Shown: piece after piece, positions 55,145 through 64,000 of the stretch | How the letters are laid out: every line of letters begins with the position of its first letter | How positions within the stretch are numbered: position 1 is the stretch's first letter | Assembly (NCBI GenBank): GCA_037044905.1 | Contig: JBAOKB010000061.1 | Coordinates: 744,001 to 808,000, forward strand | Reading direction: 5' to 3' | DNA length: 64,000 bases | Origin: Hortaea werneckii | Taxonomy: Eukaryota > Ascomycota > Dothideomycetes > Mycosphaerellales > Teratosphaeriaceae | Notes under the pieces: generated by a model | Seen by the model: only the letters and a program-made list of their open reading frames with translations | Told to the model about the DNA's origin: nothing | Databases searched by the model: none | Made by a program: the position numbers and the translations under genes

Positions 55145-56314
55145 TTACATCATCTCCTCCAAGCGATGCGGCCACTCATCATCCAAATGTTTCTCAAGCA
55201 TAGCATAGTGACGTTCTACGCTATGGTAGTAGTGATACTGCTGCGGTAAAACTGCGGCTGGCTGAGAACTGTGGAGGTCGACTGGTGCTATGTGGCCGTC
55301 CTTTTGACTACTGATTCCCAGAAGCTTTTCTGGGTTGGAAGTGTCATGCGATTGGGATTTCCGCTGTCTTCGGCAATTAGACTGTTTGGACTGCGACGGG
55401 TTGATTCTAGGCAGAGCGTCTTCCACTAGTTGATGACCTGGGGCTCGATCTGCCGGAACGCTGCTGGCCTGAGCAATCCGTTCCATGCTGGCTAAGTAGT
55501 GCATGATGATGTGAAGGTCCTCATACTGCGATGCTTTCTTCTGCGCATCGTCAGAGGATTGTGGTCCTCTCGATGCAGCAAGTCTCAGGCTCCACTTTTG
55601 CTTTCGTGTTTCGTGGCATCTCATCAGGCAAGCAACGAGATGATTATGCTCAGGTCCATATGAAGTGACGACACCGTTGATGAGATTGCCAACGGCATAG
55701 TCAGATACACGTATGACGACAGGCCATTGCTGGTTCTGGTCCCTCGACAATCTGATGATTTCGGTCTTTAGTGTACCAGGTAGTTCGGGAAGCGGCGTCT
55801 TCACACTCTCGACCCGGGAGCTATAGAAGTCTAGACTGGACTCGAAGGCCCTGTAGAGGCTGCCTTGGAAATCATCAACCTTCTGCCGGGATGTCTCTTG
55901 GAGTGGCTCCTGTGCTTTGCCACCCTTGCTCCGGGGCTGGTGATCGATCGGTGCTCGGAGACTGTGGTAATGTACTTGCGGCGTTAAACTTTCACTTGTT
56001 GTACCGTCACGAGACGGCGGAAATGCTCGAGAGCTGTCCCGCCGCGAGGCTACCGAATGATATTCTGATCGGTCATCCTCCGAATGGTGCGCTTGTGTAG
56101 GTTGGACATTTGTTGACAAGCTTGTGGCCTGTCGCGCTGCGTCGTTCACGGTCTGTCTCGAACGCCTTGTAACTCCAGGCACGTGTTCAAGCATTGTTGT
56201 CGTATCATGTAGCTGCGACTGCCCCGAATAATGTTCGAAATGACGGCCAACACAGTTGATAACAAGGTCGACCGCTGTTGTAGTCGGAGAGGCTTCACTG
56301 GCCAAGAAAGCCAT
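55145..56314 (-). CDS. hypothetical protein, largely disordered
   Basis: A 389-residue intact frame starting at ATG 56314 (MAFLASEASPTTT); the frame is open further to 56356 but without an ATG. Much of it is Ser/Gln/His/Arg-rich and disordered. One segment in the middle looks folded: FQGSLYRAFESSLDFYSSRV, IRVSDYAVGNLINGVV, HNHLVACLMRCHETRKQKW and YEDLHIIMHYLASMERIA. The C-terminus has HYHYYHSVERHYAMLEKHL. I recognise no family. A frame this long with codon-like structure is unlikely by chance, but it could be lineage-specific. Confidence 0.6.
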   Translation of the reverse strand: MAFLASEASPTTTAVDLVINCVGRHFEHYSGQSQLHDTTTMLEHVPGVTRRSRQTVNDAARQATSLSTNVQPTQAHHSEDDRSEYHSVASRRDSSRAFPPSRDGTTSESLTPQVHYHSLRAPIDHQPRSKGGKAQEPLQETSRQKVDDFQGSLYRAFESSLDFYSSRVESVKTPLPELPGTLKTEIIRLSRDQNQQWPVVIRVSDYAVGNLINGVVTSYGPEHNHLVACLMRCHETRKQKWSLRLAASRGPQSSDDAQKKASQYEDLHIIMHYLASMERIAQASSVPADRAPGHQLVEDALPRINPSQSKQSNCRRQRKSQSHDTSNPEKLLGISSQKDGHIAPVDLHSSQPAAVLPQQYHYYHSVERHYAMLEKHLDDEWPHRLEEMM

Positions 56315-56890
56315 ACGTTCTGTTGACGTGATTCGGAATAAGCGACTACGATTCAAAGGCAGTGCTTTCGCTCAGCATGAATGTGCCTTTTATGCCAAAG
56401 AAATGACTATGATGTGTAAGCAGTGTCGTCTTTCGCTGTAATGTCAGTCGCTGAGAAGAGGTATCTTCCAAGTGAGATAGCAATTAAAGGAATATTCTGG
56501 CAAAAAGTATTGGTCGCTAACGAGAGTGTAGGTGTTTTGAATTTCGACGGCCGCGATGAGAAGCTTGTATAAGAAGTCGTTCAAGAAGTCAAGTAGGAGC
56601 ATTATTGAGGGAGAGGCAGGTTCAAACTTGAAGACGAAGCCAAGGCAGGGACGCTCCGGTTATGGGATAGAACAGTTTCCGATGAGATCCTTGGGTCTGG
56701 TAGTGGATATGTGCCGGATGTGGCAATCTTGCAAGGTCTATCGTGTTGTACATTAGAGGTGAGTGGTTCGTGATACCCAAGACCCTCGCTACCCACGGAC
56801 CTACGCCATCGCCATGCTAAAGTCGGGACAAAATTGTATAGAAACACATGCAGCTATTGAAACAGATATATCGAAGAGCGAAGGATTCAT
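56315..56890. other. intergenic
   Basis: About 575 bases, no supported gene; upstream of the orphan protein gene and downstream of TIM23 on the same strand. Confidence 0.45.
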
Positions 56891-57656
56891 TTAGCCCTCA
56901 AAGAGGAGCTTGCGGGCCAACTGCAATAGAGTTAGCCATGTTTCTTCTCAGCCGACTCCATACCACGGGAGGCGGCATTCCGGAAGACGCGGATATGATT
57001 GAACAGAGAAAACTTACAGCCCACGAGCCAGCAACAGACGCGCAAATACCGCTAGATATCATCATTGGCCTGGTGCCCTTTGTGCTCCTGAAGATGGCGC
57101 CACTAATTGCACCCGCGGTCACGCTGTTGAGCGAGTCGTGCCTGCCCCGGTAGTAGCCGATTGTGCTGTTGATACCGTTGTACATCATAGCCACCACACC
57201 TGCTGAGTTGCCCAAGAACGGTCCTCTTCTTGTGATTGCGTTTAATGCGCTGTTCAGTCGGAGCTTCGGAGGTGCTGTCGCAGGTAGCCTGTTCAGACCT
57301 TCGGCAAGACCCCATGCGCCACCAATGCTCAGCGCAGCGAGGTATGTAACGCCGGTGCCATAGCAGAGGTCATCTGACCAGCCTCGCGATGGGAGGGCGG
57401 AGCGGGAGCCAGGAAGATCGGACAGGGCGGTGTCATCTAATGTCAGGTAGTCGAGAGTGTCTTGGTTGAGGCCAGCTAAAGGATGCAGAGAGGAGGGGTC
57501 GAAGGCGCCGGGCTGGCTCATGAAAGAGCCAACATCGTCGCTGGAGGGAGTGGTGTTGTTGAAGGTGAGGCCGGGAGCGGAGTCCTGGAGGGTGGTGTCG
57601 GAGGAAGAGGATTGCGCGGCGCTCTTCTTGCCGGTGAAGGCGTCCCAGATGCCCAT
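56891..57656 (-). CDS. TIM23: mitochondrial import channel subunit Tim23
   Basis: Exons 57656-57018 and 56920-56891 are joined by a 97-nt intron (donor GTAAGT, branch CTAAC, acceptor CAG). Splicing changes the end to SWALARKLLFEG, matching the family's C-terminus. The intermembrane-space part contains LAGLNQDTLDYLTLDD. The four-helix Tim17/22/23 domain follows with YLAALSIGGAWGLAEGL, FLGNSAGVVAMMYNGINSTI and AGAISGAIFRSTKGTRPMMI, the last being the conserved Gx2Gx(F/Y)(R/K)S segment. It forms the presequence translocase of the inner mitochondrial membrane. Start: ATG 57656 (MGIWDAFTG); the frame is open upstream to 57986 without family similarity. About 222 residues, intact. Divergent from Trm732. 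Confidence 0.93.
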
Positions 57657-58094
57657 GATGATAAGGAGAAGAGGAGAGGAGCGGTGTGGTGGGAGGAGAT
57701 GTGCGCGCGATCGCAGGTTGTCGTGGTCGGCGGCGTCGAGATGGATCGCATCCTCCACCAGAGATGAACTGCCAGAACTTTTGATCGGGATCCCGTCACT
57801 GAAACCTCCCGCGCGCTCCCCCGGCCCCCGACCCTCCTTAATGGAATAGTGCCTGAGGCATTCGAAGTTGCCGCAGGAGCCCTCCCGAGGTCCAGCTGGA
57901 GGTGGTGCCGGCCCGGGCCCACCCGCGAATCCACGGCTCCAACATGCCCTGGTCGACACGGCAGACCGGCTTCTTCCGAATGACAAACCTGATAATAGAC
58001 TTCACAGCTTTGGAGAATTCTACCTCCAACCCATCTGTCGTGCGTGGGCAAGACGGCCGATGAGAAAGACACGGCCGGAGTAAAGCGTGTCAGC
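57657..58094. promoter_or_regulatory. shared divergent promoter, TIM23 / TRM732
   Basis: 438 bases between the two start codons, GC-rich in the middle. No TATA box is obvious. Long open frames on both strands here are side effects of composition. Confidence 0.5.
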
Positions 58095-61000
58095 ATGGTC
58101 GATACGAGCTCGCGAAGAAGGTCTTCCCGAGATCTGCTCGGCGAAGATGAACTCAAACGCATGTCGAAGCAGGCCAAGGAGCTCGTGCCAGGCACAACAC
58201 CATCAGACGACTCGACAAAGTAAGGACTTCGACGCCCAGCATCTCAAGGGTCCGTGAAACGAAGGCCTTTCGTAGGTGCAGCTAGCTTGCTGACACGGCC
58301 TCTAGTAAGTTGCAGTCCATCTTCGCTTTGGTCCTCTCCACTGCCTCTTTCCCTAATGTCGGCGTGACGCATCGTGTCGCCGCATGGAACACCTTATGCG
58401 CTCTCATGGATAGCTGCGTGACCTGCCCCGTGCCTTCTGTGCGCGCCTTGTTGTGGGAAGGTCAAGTGTGGCAGGATTCCTTGAACCTCTACTTGGCCCA
58501 AGGCCATCTGGCACGTCCCAAGTCGTCTCGCCAGTTGTTGGGTTCATTGACATCGGCACTGCGCAAGCACGACAAGCCAGCACAACCAGTAGATTCAGAG
58601 CGGCCGATTGCTACGAGGCTTCTAGAGGGTCTCGCCATTAACCACGATCCGGGGAAGGCTAAAACGTGCGCTCTTGCATTGGGTCATTTCCTGGGCAAAG
58701 ACGTTTTGACGCTTAGTCTAGTACTCAACGCCTGTGAGCCGTATCAGCAAACAACAAGCGTAGGTCGAGAGCAGTCAAAGCTGGAATACTTACTATACTT
58801 GCTGTTTGCCTGGCTGGGCAAAGGGGACTTTGGCTCAACGATCGCCCAGGTGGTGGCTGCTATACTTGACCGCGTAGTGCTGTTAAGACGCAATTCACTC
58901 GACGGGGCAACGCATGGATCCCGACACATGGCATGGATGCCAGCGGTCCGGCACGCGGCTTGGGCGCACAACCTTCACATGGACGATCTTCGCGTCCATC
59001 TCCTGCCTGTCCTATTCAAGCGCAGCACGCTAGAATACTTGGTGTTTTTGACAAGCCTCGGACTGGGCTCTCCGAAAGGCACTAAGGACATCCAGACATA
59101 TACCGCGGATCAAGAGTTGTTGTACGCGTCTTTACAGACTGGCAAAGACCTGGGTCTATTACAGGAATCATCACACGATACAATTACGAACCTCGATGGC
59201 ATCGTGTTCCTGCCTATCAAATGGATTGGCAGCTTACTGATGCAGAATTCTAGAAGCGCTAGATTGACTGGTCTTTCTTTGCTGATCACCTCGCCAACGC
59301 CAACCAAACCGTTCACACCTGAAATTTTGCGACTGATCAGGCGCAGCTTGAGTCACCTTTTTGCAGACACTGATGCGAACTTTCGGGGTGAGATCTCCGG
59401 CATCTTGCAACGCCTGGTCGACCGCATGAGGGCGGTCAGTGCCGCGCTAGCTCGTCAATGCCAGAAAGACAGCTCAGCTCAGATTGGTTTGCGCACGCAT
59501 GCAGAGTTCCTGAGATGGCTTGCGAGGTTTACCACATGGGAACTGCGGCCTACTGCAAGCTACCAGCGCCATGTCTCTGCGCTCAGGTGCTTGTCGATTA
59601 TATCTAGGTCTGGCGTGGACAGTTCCGTGCCTCTGTCACATCTGTCGAAGGCGGCTGTCGGAGACACACGATGGGCATTTAACATGCAGATCATGGACGG
59701 GCGTGTGCAAAGACTGTTGCTCGAGCTTTGTTGCGATCCTTTCGACGATGTGCGACAGATGGCTGCCAATGTACTCGGCATGTACACTACGACCTTTGAT
59801 AGTGAGGATTGGAACCGGATCCGACGGGCACTCTCGCAGGCCGAAGAAGCTATGCTGGTCACTGGAAGAGCTGATCGAGCCGATGGCGTTGCTCACCTGT
59901 ACACTCTGTTTTGTTCAGAAGGCGGATCAGATGTCTTGTCTAAGCTGGTTGACGAACTCGAAAGGATGCTGAGCATTGCAAAGAGCGATCTTGCTCAAGC
60001 TGTCGACCGATATCCGGTCCACGGACTTCTGACCAGCATTCGGTATATTCTGAGCAGGAGACTAGTAATTAGTTCGGAGCCGAAGCTGCCTCTAGACCGC
60101 CTCACCACGTGCCTTCATGATATCTGGGACGTGGTCAAACCAACACTATGTAACGATGCACCGGAAGGTTATCTGCCCGAAGCAATGCTGGAGACGCCCG
60201 ACGTTAGTACTAAGGACACGTTGAGCTACTGCTGGCGAGCTCTGAAAGAGGCAAGTCTGTTGTTGGGGGCTTTATTGCTCATCAGATCAGACCTTGAAGA
60301 AGAAGGACAGCAGCTGCACAAGGAGCGTTTCCGTAACCTTTGCGGGCTCTGTTTCACGCAGTTGGCAGAGCTGCGTCATCGTGGCGCTTTCTCGACTGTT
60401 GCCCAGACCTGGACTGCCTGCTGTATGCATTCAGATCGGATTTCTGAGCCAGAACATTCTGCGCTTCGTGAAGCCTACGATCGAGTGATTCTCATCTTGC
60501 AAAACAAGACTATGATCAATACCCGCAGGTCCGCTGGTCTGCCGTCTTTGATCTGCGGCATTTTGGTGGCGGATCAAACAGGCGTTCTCATGAAAAAGGC
60601 TTTCAAAGATCTCGAGGCGATCTCACGTGAGCCAGTGCTCCCTCAAAACGCTCAAGAAGGCAGTCTACCACAAGTGCATGCAATGAACTGCATGAAAGAT
60701 GTACTCAAGAATAGCCGTTTAGGGGAGCGTTCGGAACGATATGTGCCAAAGGCCCTCAAGCTCGCGGCCGACGCCCTTCGCTCCCAGGCCTGGGCAGTGA
60801 GAAATTGCGGGCTTATGCTCTTCCGTGCCGTTATGGATCGCTTGCTTGGTACTAGCGACGCATATCTGGAGGAAGACGCTTTCGTACAGACGCGTCTGTC
60901 TGCGCAACGACATCCAGACCTTCTCGAAATCGTCATGACGCTTCTCAGTGCACCCTCTGAAGATGCAGCTTCAGGTAACGAAGGTGTGTTCCCGGCTTTG

Positions 61001-62908
61001 CAGCTCTTACAGCGCTTAGAGGTCCCGTCAGAGCAGTATGATCGCACCAAGCGATCTGTGAAAGCACTCATGGGCAGCACTGTCTGGCATGTTCGAGACA
61101 AATCGGCGCGAACATATGCCTCATTAGTACCCCGGTATGAATATCCCGCCGAAATGCAAAGCCTCCTCCAGACCCCTTGGGCCTCGCAAAACTCGTTGCA
61201 TGGAGCCTTACTTTGCGCGAAATACATGGTACTTTCGCTCTCGGCCAAGGTGGAAGGCTCTGAAGACAAACATCTTGTCCTGCATGACTGCACAGAAGCA
61301 ATCCTCAGCGCCCAGGAGCTGTACATCATCGATCCTTGCCCCTTCGTGAAGAGCGCTTACTTAGACTTGGTACATGCTTTGCTGTCTACTGCACATGACG
61401 ATGCATCCACTGTGCCCACTTTCTTAACAGACACGTCGCAGACGCCTAGGCCAGGGTCCGATATTCGAAATTACGATAGGCTCAAAGCCGACATGCTTCA
61501 CTGGACGTGCGCTTCTGCAGCCAATCCTACTGCAGCGAGAACCGTACGGCCGTCACTTGCTGCAGTTTATGCCACTCACATTGCCCTCATTTCGGAGCCG
61601 ACAGATGTACAGCGGTATGAGATCCCATTGATGGTTTCTGAACTGGCTGAACGAGACCCGGGAGCAGCGGTCACGTTCCTGGAAACGCTGGAGAAACAAG
61701 CGGCGTACACTGACGGCCATCATGCAAGTGTGCTTAGCCAAGTCTGCTCTGCTATTCTATGTAAGAAGTCGGCGAAGCCCGCAGCTAAGATGGCAGCTAT
61801 AAGAGCTTTGCTGGCCGTGCAAGGTCAAGATGCGAAACATGGAGGTCTCCTCGATATTCCCTCAGGTTCAGCCATGCAAGCGAGATCTACTTGGGCGAAT
61901 CAGCAACATGCGGACGCATGCTTACAGTTGCAAGGGATCCGCATCGACCGGACGATCGTAGGCAACAGTGGTGAGCAACCAGACCTGCAAAGCGAGCTAC
62001 ATCAGTGGACAACATCGGTTTGCGAAGCCGTGAAGGAAGTCGGTTTCTATTCATCGGAAGCTGCGGCGCTGGCACTTTCACGTGTCAAGCATCTATGGCC
62101 GGCGATGCTGAAAGACCGGCATCTATTATCTTGTTTTATTTCCCTGTGCTTCGCCGTCTATGATTTGCTGAATGACGATGATGAGGATCTTCGCCTGCTG
62201 GCTTCCAGTGCAGTCTCTTCCATCTTGGATGCGGGAGCAGATGACGGCAGCGAACAGGAGGAGCTGGTGCCTGTTGTGGCTAGCCAACGCCTTGTAGGTT
62301 TTATGCTTCAACTGATGAGCCGAAATCAGCGCTTAATAGGTGAGGCGTTCGATCGCAGCTTTGGCACTTCACCTCAGGGCTTCCCAAATGTGGCGAATCA
62401 CTTGGACACGTTTGGGCAGATCGAGAAGGCTCTCTTTGTTGAAGAGAAGCAAAACCTATATATCGACGAAGCACGAGAAGTGAAATTGTGGGCGCAGGTA
62501 CTTCTTCGTGCGCCCGCTGATGTGCTTACGATACATCTCCGGAAGCAACTGAGTGCTTGGGTTTCAGAGGGTCTATGCGCCTTGACATCGAAGATGGCAG
62601 AAAGCGGCGATGGGCCATTGGGCTGGTCATCACGACCGGAGGTATTCGTGCTTGGACTGCAACTGGTTTACGGTGCTGAGGTGCTTCTCAGCTGCGTTGA
62701 ACGAGGAACGAGAATTTATACTCCTGCGTCTTCGCTCCGGCGCTCGCTAGGCGAGTTGAAGCTGAGCATTGAGCGGTGCAATGGGAGCGGTCTGTGGTTG
62801 AGCGAGATCGACCGCATCTTATCACATGCTCTTGTAGTTAAGATGCGAGCAGCGATGGCCTCTACGGCATACCTGCAGGAGCTTTATTGCTCCAAGCAAC
62901 GCGCATGA
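58095..62908 (+). CDS. TRM732: Trm732/THADA-like tRNA 2'-O-methylation partner (DUF2428)
   Basis: Exon 1 (58095-58219) encodes MVDTSSRRRSSRDLLGEDEL...; an 86-nt intron (donor GTAAGG, branch CTGAC, acceptor TAG at 58305) leads to the long exon 58306-62908. The protein has about 1,575 residues and is made of HEAT-like helical repeats. The DUF2428 signature is TRRSAGLPSLICGILVAD (about 60522-60575), preceded by the conserved YCWRALKEASLLLG region and followed by VHAMNCMKDVLKNSRLG and WAVRNCGLMLFRAVMDRLLG. In yeast, Trm732 binds the methyltransferase Trm7 and directs 2'-O-methylation at position 32 of the anticodon loop of tRNA-Phe, Leu and Trp. The frame is intact over 4.6 kb, which contrasts with the many breaks at 33-47 kb. 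Confidence 0.92.
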
Positions 62909-63206
62909 GGAAGCACCATTGACGTAATCCGATGTTGAACAATGTCTTTTTCCAAGGCCTCGAGCTTTCGGATTCTGCGGCGTTCGGGCGGAGCAGTAGT
63001 TCCTCCGATCAAGGGCTGTTTTGTCAGCTGTCAGCTTTACTTGCCTCTTCGGTGCAACAATGTCGAGTGTACTTCTGGCGACTATTGATAGTGATGCGTC
63101 TTGCGGCTATCGAAAGGAACAAGGTATTTAGATGTAGTCAGTCTGCGCACCTCAGCATGGTCGCTTTCCAACCAGCTTAACGCAATTTTCACATTTTTTC
63201 AATACC
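62909..63206. other. intergenic
   Basis: 298 bases, no gene; downstream of TRM732 and promoter of the small NTF2-like gene. Confidence 0.45.
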
Positions 63207-63718
63207 ATGTCTGCCACCGTAGCTGAGAACATCAAACGGACAATCCACACCACGATTAATGCTCTAAATGCCTGGAACTACGACGCGCTCGTCGCCGTAC
63301 GTGCCGATGAATTTAAATTCCAAGGTCTACCACACTCTCTGGACATGCCTGAGATGGACAACCCAGCCTTCCGCGACCACTGGTTCACCTTCATGACCCC
63401 GAGCTTGAAGGATTTCAAAGTAATAATGCACCAACCAAAACCCTTTGCCCTTGACAGATCCTACTGTACTGACAAATGTATCGCTAGATCGAGCCCGTTA
63501 TGCAGATGCAAGATGCGACGACCTTGCGCAGTACTGTCTATAGCCGTGTCAGTGCGACTCTCCCTGGCAACAACACGTTCAAGGATTACGAGATTGTTCA
63601 AATGTTCACATTGAACGAGACCGGAGAGAAGCTGTTGAGGCTAGATGAGTTCTTCGACAGTAAAGTCTATATGGAGATGAGTTCGGTGATAAAACGTCAT
63701 GTTCCTATCCAGGCGTGA
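63207..63718 (+). CDS. NTF2-like/SnoaL-type small protein
   Basis: Two exons, 63207-63419 and 63488-63718, joined by a 68-nt intron (donor GTAATA, branch CTGAC, acceptor TAG), give 147 residues. The pattern fits a SnoaL-like NTF2 fold. A first helix and Trp-containing turn (TTINALNAWNYDALVAVRAD) is followed by FRDHWFTFMTPSLKDFKI, then strands TTLRSTVYSRVSATL, YEIVQMFTLNETGEKLLRLD and a terminal EFFDSKVYME. Members are cyclases, isomerases or unknown; no catalytic residues can be assigned. Without splicing, the first exon would run into a wrong frame and stop at 63614. Confidence 0.78.
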
Positions 63719-63928
63719 TGCAGAAGGCGTTTTGTCAACTCAAGTGAGATAATTGTTGGTACCAAATGGTTATTGAAAGCGCTAGATTAACAGATGCTAC
63801 GAAAATGCTTATTGCAGTAAGGAATATGCTTAATAATGATCGAAACAATTCTTCCTCAAGAAAACCCCAAAACCCATATGCTTCTTTTTTTGTGAATTAC
63901 AACTCTCATCGTCTCTCGTTGGTGGAGC
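63719..63928. other. intergenic, AT-rich
   Basis: About 210 bases with no gene between two converging 3' ends. Confidence 0.4.
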
Positions 63929-64000
63929 TTAGCGCTTAGTGGAGGTGGTAGCTCCACGACCTCTTGCAGTCGAACCTGTCGTTGCCGGAGTTGCTACCCT
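63929..64000 (-). CDS. 3' end of a gene cut by the window edge
   Basis: The last 72 bases read on the minus strand as an open frame ending in TAA (63931-63929), with a Thr/Ala/Gly/Arg-rich tail (RVATPATTGSTARGRGATTS). It resembles a disordered C-terminus, but the piece is too short to identify. Confidence 0.4.
   Translation of the reverse strand, partial: RVATPATTGSTARGRGATTSTKR

Overview
The window is nuclear DNA of a filamentous ascomycete (Pezizomycotina; Dothideomycetes is my best guess). Evidence: GT-AG introns of about 50-145 nt with CTRAY-type branch sites, a Zn(II)2Cys6 regulator, and fungal-style families (Gac1-like CBM21 protein, Psr1-type NIF phosphatase, Snx41, DUF7730, Aim9-like APH kinase). 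Genes are spaced by long intergenic stretches rich in microsatellites and homopolymers. I saw no transposon, CRISPR array or virus.

Layout. 0.3-19.9 kb: Nudix hydrolase, tRNA-Val(CAC) with a 7-nt intron, the giant midasin gene (about 14.5 kb, minus strand), the divergent mitochondrial ribosomal protein bL12m, and a mitochondrial BolA protein. 19.9-24.5 kb is gene-poor. 24.5-36.4 kb: a PP1 glycogen-targeting subunit, a Psr1/NIF phosphatase, a low-complexity block with a 40-base C run, an OGFr-domain protein and sorting nexin Snx41. 37-44 kb: an unknown protein, a secreted SGNH rhamnogalacturonan acetylesterase, a ClC channel/transporter with CBS domains, and a Ppn2-like membrane metallophosphatase. 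45-50 kb: a possible sulfur locus, made of a metallo-beta-lactamase-fold protein without its metal ligands, a YeeE/YedE (TsuA-type) transporter and a Zn2Cys6 regulator. 51-64 kb: APH-like kinase, DUF7730 protein, an orphan protein, Tim23 divergent from Trm732/THADA, an NTF2/SnoaL-like protein, and the 3' end of another gene at the edge.

Main observation: many conserved genes are interrupted by single-base frame breaks with clear homology continuing in another frame (midasin, bL12m, OGFr, Snx41, ClC twice, the Ppn2-like gene three times, YeeE twice, DUF7730). Most look like one missing base in a short homopolymer. Because midasin, an essential gene, is affected, unpolished sequence is the simplest explanation. 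The density at 42-47 kb, together with the dead MBL active site next to the broken YeeE, still leaves real pseudogene formation possible there. Gene coordinates below span the breaks. All family calls come from reading the protein; no database search was run.
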